Source: Planctomycetaceae bacterium
Lineage (GTDB): Bacteria > Planctomycetota > Phycisphaerae > Phycisphaerales > SM1A02
Assembly: GCA_002683215.1 (NCBI GenBank)
Contig: NYSY01000105.1
Location: 1-35,856 of the forward strand
DNA: 35,856 nucleotides
Reading direction: 5' to 3'
In this document: piece after piece, positions 9,649-18,516 of the stretch
Numbering within the stretch: the first letter of the stretch is position 1
Layout: each line of letters begins with the position of its first letter
The notes under the pieces: generated by a model
Seen by the model: only the letters and a program-made list of their open reading frames with translations
What the model was told of the DNA's origin: nothing
The model's database searches: none
Position numbers and translations under genes: made by a program

Positions 9649-10898
9649 CGTCGAGAAGCCTCGCGAAGGGTCTTCTTCTCCTTCGATGTGAGACTCTGCA
9701 GGCCGTCGGCATGGATCTTCGCGAGGATCCGATCGATTTCGCTGTCGGCCACCTTCGAGCCACCCGAGCCGCGCACCTTGCCCGCCCGGTAGGCGGCGCC
9801 GCTCCGGCTCGTGGGGTCGTACCGGCCGAGGAAGTCGAAGAAGCCGTGGAGGCTGTGCGGGTGACGGATCAGCCAGAATCCGGCGACCGCGCCCCCGATG
9901 TGGGCCGCCTCGCCGCCCGCGTTGTCACCGCCGAAGAGCACCGAGAACAGCGCCAGTCCGACCAGGCCGTAGGCCATGGTCGAGAGTTTCATCGGGATCA
10001 CGAAGAACAGAAGCACTCGCGCATTCGGCATCAGGAACGCCGAGGCGATCACCACGCCGAACACGCCGGCGCTCGCCCCCACCAGCGGAAGTCCGGGGTC
10101 GTTGACCAGAAGCACCGGGAACTCGCGTCCGGTGAGCTGCAAGGCGGTCCAGCCCGCGAAGTTCAGAAGCAGGTAGGCCGCGGCACCGGCCATGCCGCAG
10201 AGCAGATAGAAGGCCAGATACCGCTTTCTTCCCAGGTACTGCTCGACCATGCTCCCGAAGAAGTAGAGCCCGATCATGTTGAACAACAGGTGGGTCAGGT
10301 TCGCGTGCAGGAACTGAAAGCTGATGAACCGCCAGAACTCGAAGCCCCGCAGGCCCCAGAATTCATCGAGTTGGAGGAGCGCCCTCGCCGTGGAAAAGTA
10401 GCCGTAGGCCCAGATCGGCCCCTTGATCGCGACCTCTTCGAACAGTTGGACGGTCCCCTTGCGGGTGGCGCCCGCTTCGTCCCGGATCGTGTACGTGCCC
10501 GTGGCGAGCTTCGGCCCGTTTTCGGTCGCCTCGATGATCGGTAGAGAGTAGAAGCCTCGCGGGTTCGAAGGCAGTCCGGGAATCGCGGTGGGCCTGCCGC
10601 CGGGCGGTGCCGCGGTGAAGACGGGCCAGCTTCCATCCTTGATCTGCGTCAGGGACGGAAGTCGCAGCGCCGTCCGGTCCACCGGATCGAGCACGGCCCC
10701 TTCCGGAAGGCCTGGGGCCATCGAACGGAGCGGGGCGATGGTCGCTGGAAGGAACTGATCGAGCACGAACACCGCGATACAGATCGTGATGATCCAGCGG
10801 TTGATCGACCACTGACGTGGGCCACCCCCGCCTCCACCCGGGCGGAATCGCCCCGGCTCGCCGCTCTGCCTCGCGTAGTCTCGGTCGTAGACGCCCAT
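9645..10898 (-). CDS. Rhomboid family intramembrane serine protease with C-terminal 'DRILAKI' tail
   Basis: Rhomboids cleave membrane helices inside the bilayer with a Ser-His dyad. The 417-residue protein has a Gly-rich N-terminus, a first helix near 33-50, and a roughly 120-residue extracytoplasmic insertion with a PGLPSNPRGFYSLP segment. The rhomboid core then follows: HANLTHLLFNMIGLYFFGS, the catalytic Ser in PLVGASAGVFGVV near 275, and the catalytic His in AAHIGGAVAGF near 334. Both active residues are present, so it should be active. The C-terminal 30 residues (IDRILAKIHADGLQSLTSKE) form a soluble tail known on many rhomboids (DUF6576-like). The same tail ends the next gene upstream. 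It lies 28 bases after that gene and overlaps tgt by four bases (TTGA). Confidence 0.93.
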
Positions 10899-10926
10899 GG
10901 AGGGCGGATTCTAACCAGCGAACCGA

Positions 10927-12021
10927 TCAGCGGTCGGAATTCCCCGGGTCGCTCGGAGCGGACCCGTCACGGCGTCGCTGGGTCGCGGCGTCGAGCACCG
11001 CCCGTTCGGTCTCGTCCAGTGAGGCCAGGCCGTCCGTCTTGATCTTGGCGAGGATCCGATCCATCTTCATTTCGGCGGCGTCGACTTCCGCGATCCGGCG
11101 CTCTTCATGCTGACGACTGGCCTCCGCATCGGCCTCCGCCGACTGCTGGTCGAGCAACGCATCGAGTCGAAGGTCGATGACGTCCGGCGGCCCCCCACCG
11201 ACCGCATCGGCGGCCGCTTCCAGCCGCTGGTGTTCGCGATGCAGGCACGCGGCGGAGAGCAGGGCCACGAGGACGAGGACGGCGTTGAGGGCGAGGATGC
11301 CCACGATGCCGAGTACCACGGTGGTGGTCACCCCGACCCGATGCGCGTAGCGGCGGGCGCGGGCATTGCCGACCCTCGGCTGGATGACCGCTTCGAACAT
11401 CGCGGCGCCGCGGAACGGCGGCGCCGGGAGCAGGTTCGCGCCACTCACGAGAATCGCGGCGACCCCGAACAGGTAAAGCGATTCGAGCCATGCGGAGGTG
11501 GCGACCTCGGGCGAATAGATGCCCGTGAAACCGAACGGATCGGGCGATGGCGTCACGTTCGTCTCGAGGAGGAGCCCCGCCATGGCGGCGACGGCGAGGA
11601 AGAGCGTGACGAGGGGGCCGGATACGGCGATCAAAAACGCTGATCGCCAGTCGGCCGGCATCGCGATCGCCTCCATGCCACCGAGGGGTTGGAGGATGAC
11701 TTCGGGCATGTCGCCACCCAGCTGTCGCGCCACGAGCATGGTCACGCACTCGTGAATGAAGACGCAGCCGCACAAGGACGCAAGAAACACCGCGGCGGGC
11801 AGCGGACCGAGGAGGAAACTGGAATCTCCTGCGAACCATCCGGCCCGGAAGAGGATGGTCACGACCGTCCCGAGCAGCACGGCGTGCGCTCGAAACACGG
11901 TGCCGCCGAGGCGGAGCACCGGGACCGACCAGGTCAGGGGATCTCCGAACCGCGGGGTGGAGGCGAAGTTTCGGAGATCGCCGCCCGTGGAGCGGCCGCC
12001 GTTCATCTTCATGCCGGCCAT
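10927..12021 (-). CDS. M50 (site-2 protease)-like membrane protein with degraded active site
   Basis: This polytopic protein of about 364 residues has the topology and landmarks of site-2 metalloproteases. The zinc-binding HExxH motif reads FIHECVTMLVARQLGG near residue 90, so the first His and the Glu are present but the second His is Thr. The second motif, normally NLLPxxPLDGG, reads NLLPAPPFRGAAM near 197, with the metal-ligand Asp replaced by Arg. Two of three metal ligands are therefore missing. A helical region (about 240-330) leads to a C-terminus with MDRILAKIKTDGLASLDETE, matching the rhomboid tail next door. The ATG at 12021 is preferred for its GGAGG six bases upstream; an ATG at 12012 overlaps the Nudix stop as ATGA. 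Most likely it is an inactive scaffold or regulator (inference). Confidence 0.8.
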   Translation of the reverse strand: MAGMKMNGGRSTGGDLRNFASTPRFGDPLTWSVPVLRLGGTVFRAHAVLLGTVVTILFRAGWFAGDSSFLLGPLPAAVFLASLCGCVFIHECVTMLVARQLGGDMPEVILQPLGGMEAIAMPADWRSAFLIAVSGPLVTLFLAVAAMAGLLLETNVTPSPDPFGFTGIYSPEVATSAWLESLYLFGVAAILVSGANLLPAPPFRGAAMFEAVIQPRVGNARARRYAHRVGVTTTVVLGIVGILALNAVLVLVALLSAACLHREHQRLEAAADAVGGGPPDVIDLRLDALLDQQSAEADAEASRQHEERRIAEVDAAEMKMDRILAKIKTDGLASLDETERAVLDAATQRRRDGSAPSDPGNSDR

Positions 12022-12608
12022 GCGGCACCTCCCGCCTGCCTGGCTCGGAACAGGTGCCATGCGGTGATGCTCTTGCCGTCGTCGAGGCTTCCGTCGAGGA
12101 TCGCGGCATCGATCGAGGCCGGTGACATCGGGACCACCTCGATCTCCTCGCCCGGTTCGAGGCGACGTGGGACGGGTTCAAGCCCGGTCGCGACGAAGGC
12201 GTGCATGCGTTCATCACAGAATCCGGGACTCGTGTAGTACGCGCCGATCGCGTCGATCCGGCCGGCCCGGCGTCCGACCTCCTCCTCGAGCTCCCGTCCG
12301 GCGGCGAGGTCCGGGCGTTCGTCCGGTTCGAGCTTCCCCGCGCAGAATTCGAGCAACATCCGTCCGACCGGGAGCCGCCCCACCCGGATCATCAGGATGG
12401 TTCCGTCGGATTCGATCGGGATGACCGTGACCGCGCCCGGATGCCGGACGACGTCCTTTCGAATCCGCCGGCCTCCGAGGTCGAACTCCCGGCGTTCGAC
12501 CCGGATGACGGGGCCGACGTGCGTGACCACGGTTTCGCTGTCGGAGCCGGCCGGGAGCACCTGGCTCCCGGTCCCGAGGTCATCATTCGATTCGTGACGC
12601 GTTTGCAT
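12009..12608 (-). CDS. Nudix hydrolase, ADP-ribose pyrophosphatase-like
   Basis: The 199-residue protein contains a complete Nudix box: GKLEPDERPDLAAGRELEEEVG fits Gx5Ex7REUxEExG, where the Glu residues bind Mg. The strand before it, HPGAVTVIPIESDGTILMIR, followed by LEFCAGKLEP, matches the ADP-ribose pyrophosphatase subfamily (NudF type), which splits ADP-ribose to AMP and ribose-5-phosphate. Substrate choice is by family resemblance only. Start: ATG at 12608 with AAGGGAG upstream at good spacing; the frame continues upstream antisense to mlaF and that part is shadow. The start is only 28 bases from the divergent mlaF start. Its stop overlaps the M50-like gene. Confidence 0.88.
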   Translation of the reverse strand: MQTRHESNDDLGTGSQVLPAGSDSETVVTHVGPVIRVERREFDLGGRRIRKDVVRHPGAVTVIPIESDGTILMIRVGRLPVGRMLLEFCAGKLEPDERPDLAAGRELEEEVGRRAGRIDAIGAYYTSPGFCDERMHAFVATGLEPVPRRLEPGEEIEVVPMSPASIDAAILDGSLDDGKSITAWHLFRARQAGGAAWPA

Positions 12609-12636
12609 CTGACGCTCCCTTGGGGATGATAGCTTC

Positions 12637-13464
12637 ATGCCTGCGGCTTCCGAGGAAACAAAATCACCGATCGTGTCCCTTCGGGGGATCGAGAAGACCT
12701 TCGACGGCCGTCCCGTGCTCCGAGGGCTCGATCTCGAAATCGAGACCGGGCGATCGCTGGTCATCATGGGGCCGAGCGGATGTGGAAAGAGCGTCCTCCT
12801 CAAACACATCGTCGGGTTGCTTCGGCCGGATTCGGGCGAAGTCCGCTTCCATGGCCAACGCATCGAGCGGATGAAGGAACGTGGGCTGCAACCCATCCGG
12901 CGGCGGATCGGATTTCTCTTCCAGGGCGCCGCGCTCTTCGATTCGATGACGGTCCGTGACAATGTCGCCTTCCCGTTGCTCGAGACCGGACAGGCCGGAC
13001 CGGACCTCGAGGATCGCGTCCGCGAGACCCTCGACCGGGTCGGGCTCGCGGACACCCTCGACAAGATGCCGGCGGAGCTCTCGGGCGGCATGCGAAAGCG
13101 GGTCGGGCTCGCCCGGGCGATCGTGCTCGAGCCCGAAATGGTGCTCTACGACGAACCGACGACCGGTCTCGATCCGATCCGGGCGAACGTCATCAACGAC
13201 CTGATCGTCCGGCTTCAACGGGAGCTCAACATCACCAGCGTCGTCGTGACGCACGATCTCGACTCCGCCTTCCAGGTCGCGGACCGCATGGTGCTTCTTC
13301 ACCGGGGACGGGTTCGAATGGACGGTACGCCCGACGTGATGCGCCACACCAGCGACCCGGTGGTGAGGGCGTTCCTCGAGGGCCGTGAAATGATCGATGC
13401 GCCAGACGGTGATTCCGATGCGGGTGTGCAGGGATCTGCAGAACCTGAGACACTGGGGACATGA
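12637..13464 (+). CDS. mlaF: ABC transporter ATP-binding protein of the Mla (phospholipid transport) type
   Basis: The protein is 275 residues, as usual for MlaF. Walker A reads MGPSGCGKSVLLKHIVGL, the Q-loop region IGFLFQGAALFDSMTV, the signature LSGGMRKRVGLARAI, Walker B MVLYDEPTTGLDPI, and the switch His VVVTHDL. The 'KSVLLKH' after Walker A and 'QGAALFDSMTV' are typical of MlaF/Ttg2A rather than general importers. MlaF drives glycerophospholipid movement between the inner and outer membranes with the permease MlaE and the MCE protein MlaD. The gene overlaps mlaD by four bases (ATGA). No mlaE lies next to it. No clear Shine-Dalgarno is visible. Confidence 0.93.
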   Translation: MPAASEETKSPIVSLRGIEKTFDGRPVLRGLDLEIETGRSLVIMGPSGCGKSVLLKHIVGLLRPDSGEVRFHGQRIERMKERGLQPIRRRIGFLFQGAALFDSMTVRDNVAFPLLETGQAGPDLEDRVRETLDRVGLADTLDKMPAELSGGMRKRVGLARAIVLEPEMVLYDEPTTGLDPIRANVINDLIVRLQRELNITSVVVTHDLDSAFQVADRMVLLHRGRVRMDGTPDVMRHTSDPVVRAFLEGREMIDAPDGDSDAGVQGSAEPETLGT

Positions 13465-14465
13465 AGGACCGGTACAGAGACGCCATCATCGGCCTGGCGG
13501 CCATCGCCGGGGTCGCGGCCTGCGTGACGATGCTGCTCGCATTCGGATCGCTGCGCGAGATGTCCCAGAACTCCTACGAAATCACCGTTCGCCTCAATCG
13601 GGCGGGTGGACTGCGTTATGGCAGTCAGGTGACGCTCGACGGCGTTCCGATCGGCGTCGTGGAGAGTGTGGCCCTGGAGATGGAATCCCAGCGGCCGGTC
13701 CGGCTCCAGTGCCGGCTCGAGGAGTGGGTCCGGATTCCCGTCGACCATCTCGTGCAGGTCGAAACCGCACTCATCGGCGGGGGCACCCGACTGGCCGTGA
13801 TGTCGCTCGACCCCGTCGCAGGCCGGGCGGTCTTCGCCCCTGCGTCCGTCCCGACCCTCTCGGGCGAATTCCTGTCGCTGGATGAAACCCTGGTACAGGC
13901 GCTCGATTCGAAGATGCTGCCGGTTACCGAGAGCTTCCGAGAAGTCGGGGCGCTCGCGGGCATCTATGGCGATCTCGGGCAGCGGATCAACGAGATGATG
14001 GCGGCGGACGCTGAAGACGAGGCCGGGCTCGCGGCTTCAGTGGTGCGAATCAACCGCACCCTCGCCGAGGCCGAGCGTGCATTCCAGGCCGCGGGCGACT
14101 GGCTGGCGGACGAGCAGCTGCAGGAGGACGCCCGGCAGGCGGTCTTCAAGGCCAACCTCTTCATCGAACGGGCGTCGGAAGCCGCGGTGGCGGCGGGCGA
14201 ACTGGCGACCGACCTCGGACGCGAGGCGCCGGCGTTGCTCACCCGGCTGGGCACCACCGCGGAGTCGGTCGATCGAACGCTGGCCGAGGTCCGCGGGGTC
14301 CTCCGGCAGATGGGCGACGGCGGAGGCACGATCGGAAGGCTCCTGCAGGACCCCGCCCTCTACGAGGATCTGAACGACGCGGCGCGCCGACTCGACGTCA
14401 CGCTCGCGACCCTTCAAAGCCTGATCGAGGCGGTGAAGGCGGAGGGCGTCAAGATCGAGTTCTAG
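13461..14465 (+). CDS. mlaD: MCE-domain periplasmic substrate-binding protein (MlaD-like)
   Basis: The 334-residue protein has one N-terminal membrane helix (about 8-28, IIGLAAIAGVAACVTMLLAF) and then an MCE domain (about 36-120) with the typical RLNRAGGLRYGSQVTLDGVP and IGVVESVAL steps. A long, mainly helical C-terminal region (about 140-334) contains heptad-like stretches and the closing DGGGTIGRLLQDPALYEDLN, a pattern common near the ends of MCE proteins. MlaD hexamers carry phospholipid through the periplasm. E. coli MlaD is about 183 residues, so this is the longer form with an extended helical tail that could form a channel or needle (inference). It is translationally coupled to mlaF by ATGA. 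Confidence 0.9.
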   Translation: MKDRYRDAIIGLAAIAGVAACVTMLLAFGSLREMSQNSYEITVRLNRAGGLRYGSQVTLDGVPIGVVESVALEMESQRPVRLQCRLEEWVRIPVDHLVQVETALIGGGTRLAVMSLDPVAGRAVFAPASVPTLSGEFLSLDETLVQALDSKMLPVTESFREVGALAGIYGDLGQRINEMMAADAEDEAGLAASVVRINRTLAEAERAFQAAGDWLADEQLQEDARQAVFKANLFIERASEAAVAAGELATDLGREAPALLTRLGTTAESVDRTLAEVRGVLRQMGDGGGTIGRLLQDPALYEDLNDAARRLDVTLATLQSLIEAVKAEGVKIEF

Positions 14466-14617
14466 CGGGCCGGCGTTTCACCTCGCTCGACCCGCGAATC
14501 CCCTCCGGATCCCCACCCTCCCGCCCGTTCCGTCGCCCGCCCGGCGGGCCACGACGTCGACGCGCCTCGAAACCAATCGCTGATCGTCGAAACCACGTCA
14601 CCGGGAGCCGGCCGCCG

Positions 14618-14656
14618 AAAAAAGAAAACGGGACCGCGGCATCCGCCACGGTCCCG
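14618..14656 (-). terminator. Intrinsic terminator of the OmpA-like lipoprotein gene
   Basis: Read on the minus strand, CGGGACCG (14656-14649) and CGGTCCCG (14636-14629) form a perfect eight-base stem, with a further CGG/CCG pair possible inside the loop. It is followed directly by TTTTCTTTTTT (14628-14618). It lies about 43 bases after the stop codon at 14699. This is the best rho-independent terminator in the window. The plus-strand side lacks a T-run, so it is probably one-directional. Confidence 0.88.
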
Positions 14657-14698
14657 TCGGTCGATCGGGTTCGTGCGATTCATCGCACGCTCGGGTGA

Positions 14699-15325
14699 TC
14701 ACTCGTCGGTGATGACCGAGACCTCGACTCGTCGGCTCTTCGACTTCGAGCCCAGCGGCACGTCCGGTCCGAAGGTCGCATAGCTGATCGACTCGTCGTC
14801 GAAGCCCTGGCTGTCGAGATAACGGCCGACCGCGTAGGCCCGTTCGAATCCGAGGTGGTAGTTCGACTTGAACCCCGACTTCTTGATCGGATCGGTGTCG
14901 GTGAAGCCGGTGATTCGGACCTTCGCATTCGGGAAGGACCGTTGGACTTCCGCGGCGATGTTCTTGAGCGTGGACTTGGCCGCGCTCTTGAGCGACGTGC
15001 GTCCCGAGTCGAACAGGACGTCGCCGTCGATCCGGACGACCATCTCGCCGCCCGACTGGAACACTTCGACGCCCGGACCGAAGGCGGTGGCGACGGGCTG
15101 CGCCGAGTTCTCCTCGGCGAGCGAACTGGCCTCCCCGAGTTCGTACTCGAGCTGCCGGCTCCGGGCCTCCGCGTCATCGAGATTCTTCTGGGTGCTGGCG
15201 AGGTTGTCACGCAACTCCCGGTTCTCGTCGAGGAGCGCCTGCTGGTTGGTCTTGTTGCCCGTGTCGCAGCCGGCCATCGAGGCGGTGGCGGCGAGCACGC
15301 CGATGAGGAGAAGTCGTCCGTGCAT
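14699..15325 (-). CDS. OmpA/MotB-like peptidoglycan-associated lipoprotein
   Basis: The 208-residue protein has a lipoprotein signal, MHGRLLLIGVLAATASMAGC, with the lipobox ending at Cys 20. A coiled-coil segment (about 26-62, NQQALLDENRELRDNLASTQ onward) is followed by an OmpA-type C-terminal domain (about 75-208). Key parts of that domain are VRIDGDVLFDSGRTSL, the peptidoglycan-contact Asp in GFTDTDPIKKSG, and the Arg in SNYHLGFERAYAVGRYL, which fits Nx2Lx3RAx2V. The protein should be anchored in a membrane by lipid and bind peptidoglycan non-covalently. The start at 15325 is chosen because it gives the signal peptide; a start 24 bases upstream would bury it. AAGGA lies about ten bases ahead. 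A terminator follows. Confidence 0.9.
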   Translation of the reverse strand: MHGRLLLIGVLAATASMAGCDTGNKTNQQALLDENRELRDNLASTQKNLDDAEARSRQLEYELGEASSLAEENSAQPVATAFGPGVEVFQSGGEMVVRIDGDVLFDSGRTSLKSAAKSTLKNIAAEVQRSFPNAKVRITGFTDTDPIKKSGFKSNYHLGFERAYAVGRYLDSQGFDDESISYATFGPDVPLGSKSKSRRVEVSVITDE

Positions 15326-15474
15326 GTCGTTGAATCCTTCCGTAATCACCTTCGGCGTACCAACTCGAAGGGTCTTCCTTGACTCGGGGAGGGGGCGTCC
15401 GCGGCCCCGCTGGAATCACAATCCGAGGGAATCCGTGATTTTTCGAATTCCTGTCGGAGTGTATCGCGGGCTGG

Positions 15475-16695
15475 TCAGTTCGGGGGCTGGAGGAGCATCC
15501 GCTGCAATTCGTCCACAAAGGGCCGGGCGACCATCACCAGCACGGTGGCGGCGGCAAGATGAGGCCCGTACGGGAGTTCCCGCGTCGAGCGTCCCCGCAG
15601 GGTCGCCACGAACCGGGTCACGGCGATCCAGGCCAGCGCGATGAACGGTGCGAGAAAGAAGATGCGGATCGGATCGATCCAGCCGAGCGCGGCCCCGATC
15701 CCCGCGAGCAGATGCACGTCGCCCATCCCCATCGCCTCTCGGCCGAAGGCGAGCGTGCCGAGGATCCTGACCGCCCAGACCAGCCCCCCTCCGATGAACC
15801 AGCCAAAGGCGGATGCCCCGAGGACCTCGAGGAGGTGCGGCGGCGCGGCTTCGGATCCGAGGAGGAGGTGGATCATCCAGCCGACGAGTCCGCCCAGCAC
15901 GATCGGAAGCAGGAAGAGGATCTCGACCCCCATCTCCCGCCGTCCGTGCGGATACTCCGCGAGGACATCCCCCTCCGGGACGTAGTCCTCGTAGTCGGCG
16001 AAGCTCCGTCGGATCCGCCCGGTGCGAAGAAGGAAGCAGCCGATCAGCGTTCCCCCGGCCGCCCCGAGGGCGATCCAGATCACGAGCCAGGACGCCAGCG
16101 GAATCGGGAACGCCGCGACCACCGGCGAGGGAGATGGAACCAGGGCCTGGAGCGTCCAGCCGGCGAACGCGGCGAGCGTCATCGCGGTCGTGATCCCCGC
16201 GGGAATCAGGAACGTGCGGGCGTCGACGACGGTCGCGGCGACGAGCGCACTGAGCAGCGCGACCATCACCCCGTAGGCCGGCCATGCCGTTCCGAAGCGG
16301 GTGATCGTCCACCAGTCACCGCCGATGTCGGCCACCCAGGAGCCTCGGGGCGGCCAGAAGAGGATGAAGTAGACCGTCGCGAAGAGCGCCCCCATCAGCA
16401 GTTCGACGAGCGGATACTGAACGCTGATCCGCCCTCGGCACCGACGGCATCGCCCGCGGAGCATGACCCAGCCGATGATCGGCAGGTTCTCTCGCCAGGT
16501 GAGGCGCCAGCCGCAACGCGGACACCGGCTGGGCGGGCTGACCACGCTCCGGCCTGCCGGGAGCCGGTACACCACGACGTTGAGGAAGCTGCCGACCGAT
16601 GCGCCGAACGCGAAGAGGAAGATCGCGGTCGCGAGCCGCGGCGACCAGATCACCAGCCAATCCGGCAGCGTGCCCACCAGGCCCAGGACCGTCAT
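15475..16695 (-). CDS. Prepilin peptidase (A24A family)
   Basis: The enzyme cleaves and N-methylates type IV pilin or type II secretion pseudopilin leaders. The 406-residue protein starts with a helix carrying GASVGSFLNVVVYRLPAG, the standard family opening. Two CxxC pairs of the cytoplasmic zinc loop follow (RCPRCGWRL and RGRCRRCRGRISVQYPLVE). The two catalytic aspartates are in VVDARTFLIPAG and in the GMGDVHLLAGIGAALG motif. Between them lies an insertion of roughly 100 residues with a cytoplasmic segment (RRSFADYEDYVPEGDVLAEY) and extra membrane helices, making it longer than the usual 260-290. It lies 33 bases after xseB. No pilin or secretion genes are in the window. Confidence 0.94.
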   Translation of the reverse strand: MTVLGLVGTLPDWLVIWSPRLATAIFLFAFGASVGSFLNVVVYRLPAGRSVVSPPSRCPRCGWRLTWRENLPIIGWVMLRGRCRRCRGRISVQYPLVELLMGALFATVYFILFWPPRGSWVADIGGDWWTITRFGTAWPAYGVMVALLSALVAATVVDARTFLIPAGITTAMTLAAFAGWTLQALVPSPSPVVAAFPIPLASWLVIWIALGAAGGTLIGCFLLRTGRIRRSFADYEDYVPEGDVLAEYPHGRREMGVEILFLLPIVLGGLVGWMIHLLLGSEAAPPHLLEVLGASAFGWFIGGGLVWAVRILGTLAFGREAMGMGDVHLLAGIGAALGWIDPIRIFFLAPFIALAWIAVTRFVATLRGRSTRELPYGPHLAAATVLVMVARPFVDELQRMLLQPPN

Positions 16696-16728
16696 CGGGA
16701 TGGCCTTTCGGCGCGTCGCCTCATCGAA

Positions 16729-16983
16729 TCAGGCGTCCTCGCCCGCATCCGAGTCATCAGCCTCGAGCTCGACCTCCGCGATCTCGGTCGCGGCGGCGTC
16801 GAGAATGGAGCGGCATCGCGTGAGCAGCGCCCGGCCGCGGCCGTACGCTTCGAGGCTCGCTTCGAGTGGAATGTCGCCCTCCTCGAGCCGATCGATGATC
16901 GATTCGAGTTCCGACGCGGCCTCCTCGAAGCGGAGTGGTTCGGTGGAATCCTCTTCGGCCGGCTGGTGGGTCTTCTTCGCCAT
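16729..16983 (-). CDS. xseB: Exodeoxyribonuclease VII small subunit
   Basis: The 84-residue protein carries the whole XseB pattern, FEEAASELESIIDRLEEGDIPLEASLEAYGRGRALLTRC, a two-helix hairpin that wraps the coiled-coil of XseA. The ends are acidic and probably disordered. It starts 12 bases after the xseA stop with AGGA seven bases ahead of the ATG, so the two subunits are made from one message. With XseA it degrades single-stranded DNA from both ends. Confidence 0.94.
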   Translation of the reverse strand: MAKKTHQPAEEDSTEPLRFEEAASELESIIDRLEEGDIPLEASLEAYGRGRALLTRCRSILDAAATEIAEVELEADDSDAGEDA

Positions 16984-16995
16984 GTCCGGATCCTA

Positions 16996-18516
16996 TCAGG
17001 CCCCGGAGTCCGAACCCGAAGCCCCACGGACCCGATCGACCGTCGCATCGAACTCCCCTCGGGCCAGTCGGGTGGTGACGCCGGCGCCCGCGTCGAGGCC
17101 CGAGGCGTCCCGGATCGGACGGCCTTCGGCGTCGAGGGTGAGCGAATAACCTCGGTCGAGTACCTGTTCGGGTCCGACCGAGACCAGCCGCCGGGACGCG
17201 TGCTCGACGAGGGTGCGGTGACGTTCGAGCAGCGTGGCCATGGCGCGATGAAGCCGATGGGCGCCGGATTCGATCCGGCTCACGGCCACCGCGGCTCGAT
17301 TCCGAGGGGATGAGGCGGCGAGTCTGGATTCCGCCCGGGTCGTCCGCGCCGCCGCCAGGTCCAGGCGATTCCGAAGGGCGGCATCGAGCCGGGTCCCGAG
17401 TTCCCTCGCCCGGCGGAGATGCGGATCGACCAGCCGCTCCGGGCGTCGAAGCAGTTCGTGGCGTGCGGCGGCGGCGAATCTGGCGTCCGCGCGTTCGAGT
17501 CGCCCCGTGACCAGCATCCGCAGGCGTCCCAACCGTGCCTCGAGCACGCCACGATGCTCCCGGGCATCCGGCACCAGCTGCATCGCGGCCTGGGTGGGCG
17601 TCGATGCGCGGGCATCCGCCGTCAGCTCGGCGATCGAGGTGTCGGTCTCGTGCCCGATGGCGGCGATCACGGGCACCGGCGATGGTCCCCCGCGCCGATG
17701 TCGTTCGATCGCCCGCTGCCGGGAGTGGTGGATCGCGTCGGCGACCGCGCGTTCGTTGAAGCACCAGAGGTCCTCGATGCTCCCGCCGCCCCGGGTCACC
17801 ACGATCGCGTCCACCCCGAGCGCCGCGGCCTGATCGCGGGCGGCATGGATCGCGCCGGCGATCCGCGGGGTCGCGGCGGCCCCCTGCACCGGCACGTGGT
17901 GCATCAGCACCTCGAATCCCGGCCATCGCTGGCGGGCGGTCGCTTCGACGTCTCGGCGGGCGGCGCCGTCCCGGCTGGTGATCATGAGCAGTCGCCGCGG
18001 AAACTCCGGCAGCGGCAGCCGGGCGGCGGGGTCGAAATATCCCTCGTCGGCGAGCGTCGACTTCAGCCGCTCGAATCTCCGATGGAGATCACCCTCGCCT
18101 TCCGCACGCAGCCGGCTCACGATGAGCGAGAGCCGACCGCCGCGATCCCAGTACTCGAGCCGACCGGTGGCGACGACCATCTGCCCGAGCTCCGGGGTCG
18201 CGCACTCGGGGTCCAGACGCCGCCGCTGCGAGAAGAACGAGCAGCTGATCTGGGCGTCCGTGGCGTCCTTGAGCGTGAAATACCAGTGCCCGGAGAGCCG
18301 GGGGGAGCCGACTTCGCCGAGGATGTTGATCTCCCGACCACCGTCGAAATCCTTCAGCGATCGATTGAGCAGCGTGACCACCTCGCGAACCGAGTAGGGA
18401 CGAGGGGCCGCTGGCACCGGCGGTGACGCGGGCGGGTCGGGGTCCGCCCCCGCGGACTGCACGAACAGCATCGCGTCGGTGATCGATCTTCGAGTCTTCT
18501 GAGGTCGCTTGGCCAC
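16996..18516 (-). CDS. xseA: Exodeoxyribonuclease VII large subunit
   Basis: The 506-residue protein has an N-terminal OB-fold (about 40-140: YSVREVVTLLNRSLKD and LSGHWYFTLKDATDAQISC). The catalytic domain contains RRLLMITSRDGAARRD, DAIVVTRGGGSIEDLWCFNE and PVIAAIGHETDTSIAELTAD. A long helical region follows (about 335-450), and the tail includes VLDRGYSLTLDAEGRPI, the family's terminal motif. The GTG at 18516 has no Shine-Dalgarno; an ATG 45 bases downstream is an alternative and would remove only a basic leader. It is divergent from recG with 44 bases between starts. Confidence 0.95.
   Translation of the reverse strand: MAKRPQKTRRSITDAMLFVQSAGADPDPPASPPVPAAPRPYSVREVVTLLNRSLKDFDGGREINILGEVGSPRLSGHWYFTLKDATDAQISCSFFSQRRRLDPECATPELGQMVVATGRLEYWDRGGRLSLIVSRLRAEGEGDLHRRFERLKSTLADEGYFDPAARLPLPEFPRRLLMITSRDGAARRDVEATARQRWPGFEVLMHHVPVQGAAATPRIAGAIHAARDQAAALGVDAIVVTRGGGSIEDLWCFNERAVADAIHHSRQRAIERHRRGGPSPVPVIAAIGHETDTSIAELTADARASTPTQAAMQLVPDAREHRGVLEARLGRLRMLVTGRLERADARFAAAARHELLRRPERLVDPHLRRARELGTRLDAALRNRLDLAAARTTRAESRLAASSPRNRAAVAVSRIESGAHRLHRAMATLLERHRTLVEHASRRLVSVGPEQVLDRGYSLTLDAEGRPIRDASGLDAGAGVTTRLARGEFDATVDRVRGASGSDSGA

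Noticed and set aside
12609-13091. Upstream extension of the Nudix frame
   Set aside because: It is antisense to mlaF. The ATG at 12608 has a good Shine-Dalgarno and begins the normal Nudix N-terminus.
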